A DNA stretch of 64,000 nucleotides. Source: Gonocerus acuteangulatus (lineage: Eukaryota > Arthropoda > Insecta > Hemiptera > Coreidae). The position numbers and the translations under genes were made by a program. Where the stretch lies: contig OX328123.1 of assembly GCA_946811695.1 (NCBI GenBank), forward strand, positions 29,490,322-29,554,321, written 5' to 3'. Below are positions 36,221 to 47,512 of this stretch, piece by piece. The notes beneath the pieces were generated by a model that saw only the letters and a program-made list of their open reading frames with translations, searched no databases and was not told where the DNA came from. Each line of letters opens with the position of its first letter. Within the stretch, counting starts at the first letter, position 1.

Positions 36221-38219
36221 CCGTGTTTCCATATGAAATCTGCACTGGCGTCTTCCTTGACTTTGATGTCATTATTTTATTTCTAGTTCCTAGAAATAAT
36301 TTTTCGTCAATTATCAAACCTCTAACTGTAATCGTTTTGAGGGAATAAGGGTTGAAACCCCTAACTTCAAAGTCGTTTTTCTATGAAACTATACTAGATC
36401 TTTAAATGAAACCAACGTGAATTGAAGCTATGGATTAGGTGTACCTTGAGTATTTTTTTCATAATTTTCGGACCACTTATAAGATAGGAAAAAAATGGTG
36501 AAGATTTGAAGGGGGGTTTTTCCTAACTACCCCTCCAAGCACACCTACCAAAAAAATCACGTAAAATCAGTAATTTCTCAACTATTATCCGTAAAAGTTT
36601 CATAGATGTGTGAAAGGTGCATCATACACGAAATTACAAACCCCTATATCGATAGCTAAACACTAAAAACCAGATGCATCGAAAATATCTCAAGTTACTA
36701 TTAGGACGTTTTTGTTATTTAAATATGAACCCTCACATTGCTCAGTGCATAATCATACAGATCGAAAAACTATTGTCATATTGCAAGCCACTAAAATAAT
36801 AAATACTAAAAATCTTCATTTTCTACAAAAGATAATTAATCTTAATCAATATTTTCCTCAATAGTTTTGGTATCACTTGTAACGAATAAATGTGTTAATA
36901 TTTCTGCGGGTTTAATTTTTTTTTTATTAGTAACGGCCAAGTGATAAGAAATAAATTATCGAGGTTACCTGTGAACAGCAACCTATGGTCCTATTTCCAT
37001 TAGCGTAATCACACGTGTATCTTTTTATGCCCTTGAAATTGTATTTAAAAGAAAGAAAAACAATTTTTTTTTCACAAGAGAAACATCCCATGTCTCTATT
37101 ATATTCGAACAAGTACAATAAAAAACAAAACGAAGGCATTGCGTCACTTGGTAAACTGTAAAGAACGAATAATATGTAGTGAATGAATATGTAGCATTAT
37201 GTAATCAGATTTATAACTAATTGATCAACCAGATGTATACGAAAGATACCACTTGTTTATAGATGTATATATGTAATATTGTAACTGATGTATATATGCA
37301 ATAACTGTTTGGAGCGAAACGCCTTAGATGCACATGGATGCTCATAAAACAATATAAAAAAAAAAAAAATTAAAAAAAAATTGTATTCAATGAAATATTC
37401 GATATTTCTTGCTATTGAAGTGCCGATAACGAACTTTAATCCTTAATACTGTTGCCATGTTCTTATAAGTACTCAACATGAATATCGTTTTTATTGCCGT
37501 CTAATAGAACAGCGAGGTAACATTTGTTCCAGTTTCATGTCATGTTACAAATCTTGCCAAAACTATTAGGGAAAATAGTGATTGAGATTAATTATCTTTT
37601 GTAGAAAATGACGATTTTTAGTAGGTATTTATTATTTTATTGGCTTTCAATATGACTATATTTTTTCGATCTGTATAATACAGATTATGCACTGAGCAAC
37701 GTGAGGGTTCATATTTAAATAACAAAAACGTCCTAAGAGTAACTTGAGATATTTTCGATACATCTGGTTTTTAGTGTTTAGCTATCGATATAGGATTTTT
37801 GTAATTTCATGTATGATGCACCTTTCACACATCTATAAAACTTTTACGGATAATAGTTGAGAAATTACTGATTTTACGTGATTTTTTTGGTAGGTGAGCT
37901 TGGAGGAGTAGTTAGGGAAAACCCCCCTTCAAATCTTCACAATTTTTTTTTCCTATCTTATAAGTGGTCCGAAAATTATGAAAAAAATACACAAGGTACA
38001 ACTAATCAATAGCGTCAATTCACGCAGGTTTCATTTAAATATCTAGTATAGTTTCATAGAAAAAAGACTTTGAAGTTAGGGGTTTCAACCCTTATTCCCT
38101 CAGAACGAGTACAGTTAGAGGTTTGATAATTGACGAAAAATTATTTCTAGGAACTAGAAATAAAATAATGACACCAAAGTCAAGAAAGACGCCAGTGCAG
38201 ATTTCTTATGGAAAAAAGG
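36221..38219. repeat. Large inverted repeat, arms about 650 bp
   Basis: 36,221-36,870 and 37,557-38,219 are reverse complements with scattered mismatches. Examples are 'gaaatctgcactggcgtctt' / 'aagacgccagtgcagatttc' at the outside and 'gataattaatctta' / 'gagattaattatc' at the inside. The 690-bp spacer holds no recognisable gene; it contains an A-rich stretch (37,351-37,381) preceded by 'cgaaacgccttagatgcaca', resembling a LINE 3' end. No target duplication was established, so it may be a foldback element or an inverted duplication. Confidence 0.85.
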
Positions 38220-38399
38220 TGATACCCTTTGGGTAAAAGCCAAAGGCCCGAACAGGGTTTCAGCGGTTTACGCAGCTATTGTGGTCTACTTACGTCTTGA
38301 TGCCCCTTCAGAATCAACGCATCAGGTTATACAAAAAAGGCAGAAAAGTTTGACTGGACAAAAATGGAAATCGTGTGCTGGTTAGCGAGAAAATTTAAA

Positions 38400-38640
38400 A
38401 CGTCACCACAGTGTATGGAATCAGGATTTGCTTACATCGGCAGAGCTGTCAAGTATACTTTCGAATCGGGAATCCAACGTTTCTAATGAAAACGCTTCTT
38501 CATGCTTGGGAAGGCCTCGTGTCAATTTCGAGGAAGCATCTCAGAAAACAAAAACAGTTAATGTTCTACTCTCAAGACCATCAGCCGAATTAGCATTTGC
38601 TGCTGAGCTAGCAAGGAGATTTGAAAACAAATCAACGTGA
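38400..38640 (+). pseudogene. Unidentified transposon-like coding fragment
   Basis: Two overlapping plus-strand frames read protein-like sequence. One ends with a G-R-P-R-x-x-F-E-E motif and an Ala/Leu-rich helix before a stop at 38,638-38,640. Such G-R-P...F-E-x-S segments occur in many repeated, transposon-derived arthropod proteins of unknown function. Stops upstream break the frame. It starts just beyond the right arm of the inverted repeat. Confidence 0.35.
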
Positions 38641-38744
38641 TCTGAGCGACGAGGGTTGGGGGTTGAGCCACATCAGATAAATTTTTGTAAATATAATTTT
38701 AATTGAGAAAAACGGTAGTTTTTATTCAAGACCCTTAAAATACA

Positions 38745-38845
38745 TGTATTTTTTAATGATCAACTTAGTTTACGCTTTAAATGTCCGTCAAGAACGACTT
38801 TTGTCCACTTACTCCATAAGAACGCCGCACTGTGGATTGGTTCCC

Positions 38846-38888
<43 letters not shown>

Positions 38889-39095
38889 GTATATTAATAG
38901 TTTCGCGGTGAAAAAAAAAAAAAAAAAACGGAAACTCTGGCGGGTATGCGGTAACGAACGGACACACACACACACACATACTCTCAGATATTAATATATA
39001 TTAATTTTAACAGATGTATCTATTAGGTAAGGTTTTTCAAATACTCTTTCACGAGTACAACCCCAATAGCTACATCCCTTCGGATATTGCTAAAA
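38745..39095 (+). repeat. HINE-like fragment with (TA)n
   Basis: A (TA)n tract (38,850-38,885), 'ggaaactctggcgggtatgc', a (CA)n tract and the HINE 3' block 'attttaacagatgtatctat' to 'acaaccccaatagctacatc' and 'tgctaaaag'. It is a diverged member of the family with a degraded terminal hairpin. Confidence 0.5.
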
Positions 39096-39557
39096 GAAAG
39101 GGTTGGTCTCCATTCCCCCCACTCCTCAGCTGGATAATTGACTACCCCCCCCCCCCCCCCGCACAACTTTCTTTAATACACTGGTAATTTCCACCATTAC
39201 ATACAAGAGAGCAATTGCTCTACTCCAGCTGGTGGGATGTTCCCATACCTTACAGCTGATTGGGTTATTATATTTGCCATCTAACCTAGCCATTACAGTC
39301 AGCAGACCATGATATCACAAGTCGGCAGCTACACTGTTTCAATATGCTCCATTACACTCAGGAATTATTAACCAAATGATAAAGTCCGTAACACAGGAGC
39401 AGCGAAAAATGAAATCGCTCAGCGCTAAGCGCGATAAATAAAAAGTCAGTTATTATGAACCTTACATATGATGCCATTATCAAATACTTATTGTCTACAA
39501 ATGGAACTTCCATCGTTTTAAATACATTATTTTGTGTCACAGATTGTACAATGGATT

Positions 39558-40590
39558 TAAACTGTACATCCACAGACACGATGACTTAGTATTAGGGTGC
39601 CCATACACGTTGAGGAATAGTCCAAGATTTTGACGTCACACTCTATACCTTGGAATATGGATGGAGGAATCCTTAAGGACAGCGTTGAACTGTACATCCA
39701 CAGACACGATGACTTAGTATTAGGGTGCCCATACACCTGGAGGAATAGTCCAAGATTTTGACGTCACACTCTATACCTTGGAATATGGATGGAGGAATCC
39801 TTAAGGACAGCGTTGAACTGTACATCCACAGACACGATGACTTAGTATTAGGGTGCCCATACACCTGGAGGAATAGTCCAAGATTTTGACGTCACACTCT
39901 ATACCTTGGAATATGGATGGAGGAATCCTTAAGGACAGCGTTGAACTGTACATCCACAGACACGATGACTTAGTATTAGGGTGCCCATACACCTGGAGGA
40001 ATAGTCCAAGATTTTGACGTCACACACTATACCTTGGAATATGGATGGAGGCATCCGTAAGGACAGCGTTGAACTGTACATCCACAGACACGATGACTTA
40101 GTATTAGGGTGCCCATACACCTGGAGGAATAGTCCAAGATTTTGACTTCACACTCTATACCTTGGAATATGGATGGAGGAATCCTTAAGGACAGCGTTGA
40201 ACTGTACATCCACAGACACGATGACTTAGTATTAGGGTGCCCATACACGTTGAGGAATAGTCCAAGATTTTGACTTCACACTCTATACCTTGGAATATGG
40301 ATGGAGGCATCCGTAAGGACAGCGTTGAACTGTACATCCACAGACGCGATGACTTAGTATTAGGGTGCCCATACACGTTGAGGAATAGTCCAAGATTTTG
40401 ACGTCACACTCTATACCTTGGAATATGGATGGAGGAATCCTTAAAGACAGCGTTGAACTGTACATCCACAGACACGATGACTTAGTATTAGGGTGCCCAT
40501 ACACGTTGAGGAATAGTCCAAGATTTTGACTTCACACTCTATACCTTGGAATATGGATGGAGGCATCCTTAAGGACAGCGTTGAACTGTT
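39558..40590 (+). repeat. 128-bp satellite array, about eight units
   Basis: 'gggtgcccatacac' recurs with exact 128-bp steps (about 39,596, 39,724, 39,852, 39,980 and so on), with 'cagcgttgaactgtacatcc' in each unit. Variants alternate at fixed sites (cgtcaca/cttcaca, cctggagg/cgttgagg, atcctt/atccgt), suggesting higher-order duplication. The minus-strand open frames of 63-73 residues are shadows of the repeat. The last unit runs into 'ctgttcagtccatggaagta', vocabulary of the MITE at 32.7 kb. Confidence 0.95.
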
Positions 40591-40798
40591 CAGTCCATGG
40601 AAGTAGAATGAAAATACCAATACAGTAACTGTACAGTCCAATGAGGAGGTTTGTTTTAATTACGGTAAAGATTTAAGGAGTAAATTTTCAATAACCTGCA
40701 TCATTTGGTAAATGTTTTAAAATTTAGACGAAGTATAATCTTGTACTTTAGTAAATTTCTTGCTTTGTATAATATTTTAGCGTAAATATTCTTTAGCG

Positions 40799-41211
40799 AT
40801 GACTAAAGTGAAAAAAAAGCGTTACAAAAAAGTGTCCGCAGGCGTTCGTGCATGCGCGGTGGCCATGTACGAAAAAGAAGACTGTATGTTACACAGTACA
40901 TTACATAGGTTTTTTCGGGTGGACCTAAAGCATATTTATTTTCCCGAATTTGAGCAGAAGGCTCTAAACGAAATTATTATTATATTCGTTTGAGGAAAAT
41001 GGCAGCAACTTGTGGTTTTGCGGAAAGGACTGATTTTGAAATTAAAGTCGGCATCGCCTCCGATAATTTGAGGAAAGAAATGTTGAAGAATGAAAACATG
41101 TCAGTTCAACATGTTTTCGTTTTTGGTAAGACGGAGGAAATTGTGAAAGCTCAAATTTCCTCGTTTTCCGGGTCTAATTCTGATTTGGCGCAAAAATTTT
41201 TGTTTTAGGCT
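40799..41211 (+). pseudogene. pogo/Tigger-like transposase N-terminal fragment (tentative)
   Basis: A Lys-rich start (ATG at 40,799) followed by a helix-turn-helix-like stretch and an F-x-E-F-E-Q-K-A-L-N-E-I-I segment, similar in pattern to the psq/CENP-B-type DNA-binding region of pogo/Tigger transposases. A stop at 40,991-40,993 truncates it, and an adjoining frame (to 41,208) carries on with protein-like sequence. No DDE region was found. The identification rests on pattern only. Confidence 0.35.
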
Positions 41212-41698
41212 ATTAGACTTACTAGAGAATTTTATTTTCATCAATGCAAATAACAGAATTAAATAAATAAATGAACTAGGAGGAACTTCCTATGTATAGC
41301 AGATGTAGGCAAGCTGCAACTCCTTCGATACTTTAATAATTTATCAGACGTCAGCGGGTGTTATCAATCAATACTAGACCGCTAACTCCAGAACCCCTGT
41401 GGTGAGGTAATTCGCTCATGCTTTGTTAGAAGGTGGCAACTCTATTAGCAGTGGCTAGGGTCGTAGGGCTGTTCTACCAGATGGACTTCAGGACGTAGGA
41501 GGATGTAGACGTAGTGTATTTAGATGATCTGTGTATGTAGCAGCGCACCCTGGCTGTTTAGTTTTACTAGTGTTAAGCCCAGGAGCAACAAGTTTCTTTA
41601 TTCTGGGGCCGGATCTGACCGCATTCTACTGCAATTCCTACCTCGCTCCATATCTCAGAACTAATAGATAAGGAAAATAACAGTGATTTAAATTTGTG

Positions 41699-41702
<4 letters not shown>

Positions 41703-41749
<47 letters not shown>

Positions 41750-42335
41750 GTGTGTGTGTGTGTTTCACTCTATCACAAGCCCAAAAATGGTCCGATTTTG
41801 ATAAAATGTGGTGCAAAAACTCTTCGTCTGACTTGGAAGGTCGCATGGGCTATAAAAGAGGGGCTGCAGCCCCCCCCCCCCGAATTTTTGATTTGATGCT
41901 AAAAATGTGTCATAAAACCCTATCTATAAAAATATTTTATTTTAGTTGTAATAGCCTTTTAGTTGCCTAAAACCATTCAAAGTTCTGAATTGTTTGTAAC
42001 TCTATGGTGTCGGTGAAATTCACGTGGATTAACGTCTTTGTCGTTACAGACTTCCAGGTAAACTGTTATAGATTTCTAACGTTGGAAAACGAATGAAACC
42101 ATTTTCGAAACGACATCTGAAACTACTTTAGAGAAAATTAATAAAACTAGTTGTCCTAACTAATTTTCAATTCGGGCTCTTAGAAACGATGGATTCAGTT
42201 GAAACCTTTTCTAGATGTTTGATATTCGTCGAAACAAAGATATTTAAATATTGGTGACGTTTAAAGTAATCAAAGTATCAGAAAAAATATTTTTTAGCAG
42301 ACATGAACAGTTTTGGGATTTTCATAATATGAAAA
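41703..42335 (+). repeat. (TA)n followed by dispersed repeat family X
   Basis: TA run 41,703-41,749, then 'ggtccgattttgataaaat' and, further on, the same ordered words as 21,900-22,300 in the hAT-type element ('aacgaatgaaaccattttc', 'cagacatgaacagttttggg'). Confidence 0.6.
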
Positions 42336-42337
42336 TA

Positions 42338-43153
42338 CTAGCTGAATACCCGTGCTTCGTCACGGCAGATAAGTAGTTATTTTATTGCGTTAAATAGTGT
42401 ATCAGCAAAATTAACGCCACTCTTTAATTTTGTGTAGTTTATTTTGCACGGTTCCCGTCATACTATTTACTTTTCGTCAATAGATAAGTAATCAAGAGAT
42501 AAGTATAATGTTTCTTGACACGGGGGCGCTCCAACAAAGACATGACCTAGAGATACCCCGTTATCTATAGGTTACTAGCAATAGAAGAATAACCCGTACC
42601 CATAGAAATTAAATGGACGCCCCCCAAAAATAAATGGATGCTAAAATTAACAAATTTTTAAAAATACAAAATTCTAAGATGTCATTTGGAAACACACATT
42701 ATATTTGCGAGCATTATCAAGACGTGTTTTGACTGGGGATGGTGATGGGTGAGGTGGCTATGCAAGGGTTCGGGAAATTATTACCTCGGATGGACCATCA
42801 CCAGGTAAAGCGTAAACTCTACGAGGGAAAAAATCACAGTCCATTTCTAGAAATTCAAGGTCTCGGTAGTTGAAATTAACCTAAATTAAAAATAATACTA
42901 TGAAATAGATACATTACGGTAACAGCTGTTCTGTTATCGTCCTAGCAACGGATACAGCCTTGGCTTGCCTGCTGTAACAAACTAAAACTTTAATCCCCTC
43001 TAAAAATACTTAAAAATTCGAATATCAAAAAATCCTTTCTTAGCGAGTGCCTAAGTTATATACGGAGTATCCATGCAAAATTTTCTGTCGAGCGGTTTGG
43101 GCTGGGCGATGATAGGTCAGTGAGTGAGTGGTATTTGACAAATATATAGTAGA
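42338..43153 (+). mobile_element. Dispersed element Y, copy 1
   Basis: Begins 'ctagctgaatacccgtgctt' and ends 'gacaaatatatagtaga'. The same two ends bound copy 2 at 44,177-45,330. It is non-coding, about 0.8 kb. The superfamily is not clear from the ends. Both copies share 'ttttattgcgttaaata', 'taacagctgttct' and 'gagcggtttgggctgggcg'. Confidence 0.6.
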
Positions 43154-43154
43154 T

Positions 43155-43330
43155 TATATATTTTTTTAAATGTATGAAAATAGATTCGTCGTGGTAAGTG
43201 GACAGTACCGATTTAAATTAGCTTACTAAATTTCGTACAAAAATGCTTCTATAGTAATTTTCGATAGGGCGATCTTATTCGGAGAAATCGATGCTTGAAA
43301 TTCTGAAGTGTTGTTGGTTTCGTTATTTCA
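43155..43330 (+). repeat. Dispersed repeat family X, short segment
   Basis: 'tttcgatagggcgatcttat' and 'tcggagaaatcgatgcttga' correspond to 22,380-22,420 ('ttttcgatggggcgatgtta'). It is immediately right of element Y copy 1, which therefore appears inserted into a family X copy. Confidence 0.5.
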
Positions 43331-44117
43331 AACGATTTTTTTTTTTTTTTGTATCTGTTTATTTAAGTTTCTCGATTTCGACATTGAATTCATCAACAGC
43401 GTTGAAATTGCAGTTTAATAATTATCTAGGCACCCATCAAACATGAAATTTCCACTCAATTAGCTTAAAGTCAGAGTGCTTGTAAGATATTGATAAAAAA
43501 TAAAGCATTAAAAATTATAGACATCTATAATAGACGTTTATATAAAACAATGTGTAATACAAATACCGTATATACATAGTACAAAAACGTTTCTTCATAA
43601 TATTTTTCTTTCACATATTCTCATTCAATCTTTACGTGAATCAAAAAGCTTGGCCAAAGCAAGAAAGGTGATGATAGAATATGACAGGAAACCTGAAAAG
43701 AGAGTAATCAATATAGTTTTGAATGTCATCATTCGAAATATCAACAATGCATGTTATACTTCATTGCCTTATTACTTATGACTCGAAAGGTTTAGACAGA
43801 GATAGTTTAAGAATGCTTTTGGTAGAACACACGGTTAAACAAAATACAATATAGTCCGAGAGCCAGCAACACACTTATCATGAAGTGTTTTATGCATCTT
43901 GAAATTTTGCTATAATGTACATCTTGGATATATACGAAGGTATTTATGTGTTTCCTGGACATACCTTGGAACACCAGGTACTGCGCATAGGGGAAAGGTA
44001 CAAAAAAATATTTCCCAAAAATAGAGTTTTATTCAGAAGCCAACTAATCTTTAATGTAAAATTAAGACAATTTTACAATGAATAATAAATACGGCAGACA
44101 CTTTTAAGGGGTATAAC

Positions 44118-44155
<38 letters not shown>

Positions 44156-44176
44156 TGTTTTTATTCTAATATTAAA

Positions 44177-45330
44177 CTAGCTGAATACCCGTGCTTCGTC
44201 ACGGCAGATAAGTAGTTATTTTATTGCGTTAAATAATGTTTCATTAAAATTACGTTACTATACAATTCTGTGCAGTTTATTACAGCACGGTTCCCCTCAT
44301 ACTATATTTTATTCAATGGGCGTTAAAATTTAAAAGTTTATGTTTCCAAGAAGTCATATGGTAACACCCAATATATTTACAAGTATTACCAAGGTTACAG
44401 GCGAGGAGGCTGTGCAAGGGTTCCGGATATTATTACCTCGCCTGGAAAACCTAAGGATATGCCATACATCACGGTTTGACCGGGACTGTCCCGGTATTTT
44501 GCAATTGTTTCGGTGTCCCGCCCAGTTTTATCAATGTCCCGGAAAAGGCTGTAAGATGTAAAAAGTAATGAATTCATGTTTATAAGAATCTTTTATAAAT
44601 CGGTTACTTTTCTACAATTAAAATTTTTACTTCTGCTCACAGTGTCAAAGAAATGAGAAGTAATCTAACTGTAAAACGCTGGAACTACCTGCACAGCGTT
44701 GCCAGCAGCCAGACACTACTATTTGGCTAAGAGATTGTTTTAAGAAAATCAAGTAGCAAAAAAAGTTCCGTTCTTATTTTTAAGGTTTGGGTAGACTAAC
44801 AGTTTAGGATTCCCCCTTCCCGTTAGTTGCTAGGCTTAAAACTCACCAACCATTTTGCTTATAATTTGTACTCTTTTTATCCCCCCCCCTGGTATGCCCA
44901 TCCCATATTAATGTGTCTCGGTTTAACTCTCCAAAATATGGCAAGCCTATCTGACGGGGACAGGCAGAAAAGAAACGCAATTAAAACTCTATGAGGGACA
45001 GTTAATTTCTAGTAATTCAAGGTCTGCCATCATAGTTGAAATTAACCTCAATTAGAAATAAAACTATGAGATAGATAATGTAAGGTAACAGCTGTTCTTT
45101 ATCGTCCTAGCAACGCAGGCTGCCTAGGCTTGCCTTCTCTAACCAACTCAAACTTTAAACCCCCCTAAAAATGCTTAAAAATACGAATATAAAAAAATCC
45201 TTTCTTAGCGAGCGCCTACGTTATATAGGGAGTGTCCATGCAAAATTTCAACATTTTCTGTCGAGCGGTTTGGGCTGGGCGTTGATAGATGAGTGAGTGA
45301 GTGAGTGGTATTTGACAAATATATAGTAGA
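44177..45330 (+). mobile_element. Dispersed element Y, copy 2 with nested insertion
   Basis: Same termini as copy 1 but about 340 bp longer, because a family Z element (44,454-44,948) interrupts it. An A run (44,122-44,150) lies just upstream. Confidence 0.6.
44454..44948 (-). mobile_element. hAT-like MITE family Z, copy 3 (nested)
   Basis: Starts 'aggatatgccatacatcacg' and ends 'aaatatggcaagcct', imperfect inverted termini. Next to the left end is 'ccgggactgtcccgg'. The body matches 18,177-18,620 in inverse orientation. No clean 8-bp duplication is visible at its borders in element Y. Confidence 0.6.
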
Positions 45331-45909
45331 TAAGAGTTTTATTCGTGCTGCCATTAAAACCGGAACAGCTGTACAAGATCATGTGAGCAAGAACCAATGA
45401 GAGCACAGAAAACAACCAACACTGCGCGGTCGTCTCATGAAGTCTTACGGTTACGCGCAGTGTATTGCAGTCTATCATAGGCAACATTTATATTCCTGAT
45501 AATTAAACCCCACAAAAGTGTCTGCCCTTTTGCAATTATTTTCAAATATGTTTATTGAAGACGCTGTTTAAATCGCAGCGTGAATAAAGCACTTCATTTA
45601 ATATTAAAAATAAAAACTAGGTACTTTTTTTTTTTTTTTTTAATCTACATTTTAACCCCCTTAAAATTGCCTGCCTTCTTTATTATTAATTTTAAAATTG
45701 CCTTAATTATTAATTTTTTTCATTAATAATAGTTGGCTACTGTATAAAAAACTATTTTTGGGCAATATTGTTTTGCACCTTTCCCCTATGCGCAGTACCT
45801 GGTGTTCCAAGGTATGTCCAGGAAACACATACTTACCTTCTTATCTACCCAAGAGGTACACTATAGCAAAATTTCCGGGTGCATAAAAAACTTCATGAAA
45901 AGTGCGTTG

Positions 45910-47030
45910 AACCGCTACTTTTCTAGCGGTGAACAAATAGAAAAATAGCATCTGGCCCTTTTTCACCATCATCTGGTTTTCTTCTTCTGGCATAACCTGT
46001 CTTGTTTTTTTCTTTTGCTTAACCCGGGAAAAGTAGCGCTTATTCAAGGGTCGATTTAGGTAGCTCTTCGTCACTGAGACGAAGGTGCTTAATTTTGCTT
46101 TAAAGGGAACCATATAATTTTGTAAATGTAATATTGTAATATTATAATGTTCTTAACAATATGTTTGACATAATATTTCTATTTTTCCGCTTATTTCATT
46201 CTTAAAAACAGATAAATTTCAATTTTGTTTTGCCACTTGGCCACGAAGAGCTATGAGTTATCGCCGTCTACTAAGAGGCTTCGAGGGTTTTAGTTTGTAC
46301 TAGTTATGACTGTAAATCACAAAACTATGTATTCCCGCAATATTCAATATGTTCTAAAAAAGAAAACATAAGGACCAGTGATGAGTCTTACGGGTGCAGT
46401 TATTATCGGGGCACATTCTGTCAAGAACATTAACTCAACCTTTAGTACTGTTATAAACAGTAACAATGTCTGATTTTTGGGTTTGGTCCTCTAATGAAGC
46501 GTTTTGATCTATACTAGAAAGTAGTAAACCTGTTTTATTTCCTTTGGTTTCAAAGAATTAAAAGGAAATAAAATGAAAATTCTTGGCATAAAGTATTGCT
46601 TCAACAGGTAAAATTAGCCTTCAAGACAGATAATTGTTATTAGGTTAGGTTACAGTTTATTCAGGACGATTAACTTCTATAGTTTTTACGCCCCGATAAT
46701 TGCTATTAAAGAGGTAGTTTTCGACATTTTTACAAACATTGAATAGGCTTCTAAAGGTAGCACTTCGTTTCCAAGACGAACGGAAAATGTATACATGAGG
46801 TAGAGTTCGTTTCGTCTTGCCGACGTTTTAGCTATTTCCTATCTTCAGGAGTACAATTAACGATGTACGACACGTTTTGAATATGTATCAAACGATAAAA
46901 TGATATGCTGTATGGGTGGCACAATCTCACCCCTTGAAGTGCATTTTTTTTATTATCAATGAATAACGTTTGAAAAGATGTTCTCAAAACATTTTACTGG
47001 GAGCATCTCAGGCGATATAGTAATAAAATA
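45910..47030. other. No gene seen beyond the frame at 45,841-46,113
   Basis: AT-rich unassigned DNA with no terminal repeats or open frames of note. Confidence 0.3.
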
Positions 47031-47036
47031 AATCAC

Positions 47037-47236
47037 TAAAGCAGGCTACACACGTTCAGGCAGGCCTGTCAGTTAGACCTGAACAGTCTGTCGAAAAGCC
47101 GGTCGCCTGAACGTGTTTATATTCCGGCCGCCTGAACAGTCTTAACCGACAGACCGGCCGGAATATACACACGTTCAGACGATCGGCTTTCCGGCGGAAT
47201 GTTCAGGTCCTCCCTGAACGTCTGTAGCCTGCTTTA
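47037..47236. mobile_element. 200-bp palindromic MITE with TA termini
   Basis: Left end TAAAGCAGGCTACACACG, right end GTCTGTAGCCTGCTTTA; the two pair almost fully. Multiple internal inverted words ('cctgaacgtgt'/'acacgttcag', 'ccggccggaatat'/'atattccggcc') make it highly foldable. TA at both edges is consistent with TA-target duplication (Tc1/mariner- or PIF-related), but no autonomous partner is in the window. Confidence 0.8.
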
Positions 47237-47512
47237 ATGTGCATCTAGGAATGCCTGAGTCGTCTACTCAAGGAAGGTTTGTCCAGGTTAGAACACATGT
47301 GTCCAGACCTGTAAATCACAAACAAATGTATTCCAATGGCAAGGAACCCTTGGGCAAGGTAAACCATGGGTTGCTATCTGGTACGACTGATACGCCAAAT
47401 ATGGACCCCTGAACAAAGATTCTAGGTCTACTTGTTCTCCGCTAAATAGCACTAATATTTGAAAAATATAGCTGGCACATTTTAACCCCACTAGACATAA
47501 AGTCACCCCGTT

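Larger units (their letters stand above)
43890..45905. repeat. Inverted repeat flanking element Y copy 2
   Basis: 43,890-44,045 (plus) and 45,760-45,905 (minus) are reverse complements including 'cctggacataccttggaaca' and 'tactgcgcataggggaaagg'. Translated in the same sense, both read a related protein-like stretch (H-E-V-F-Y-A and P-G-H-T-L-E-H) with stops. A 90-residue ATG frame at 45,841-46,113 (minus) extends from the right arm but matches nothing I know. It is probably a degraded duplicated coding sequence. Confidence 0.55.

Noticed and set aside
39673..40641. Series of 63-73 residue minus-strand frames that look like a repeated protein
   Set aside because: The 128-bp unit is not divisible by three, so the frame changes each unit; this is a satellite.
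47288..47506. Alternative last exon of gene A starting at 'gtgccag' near 47,482
   Set aside because: In the required phase it hits a stop after five codons; the acceptor at 47,551 has a better polypyrimidine tract and makes the coding total divisible by three.
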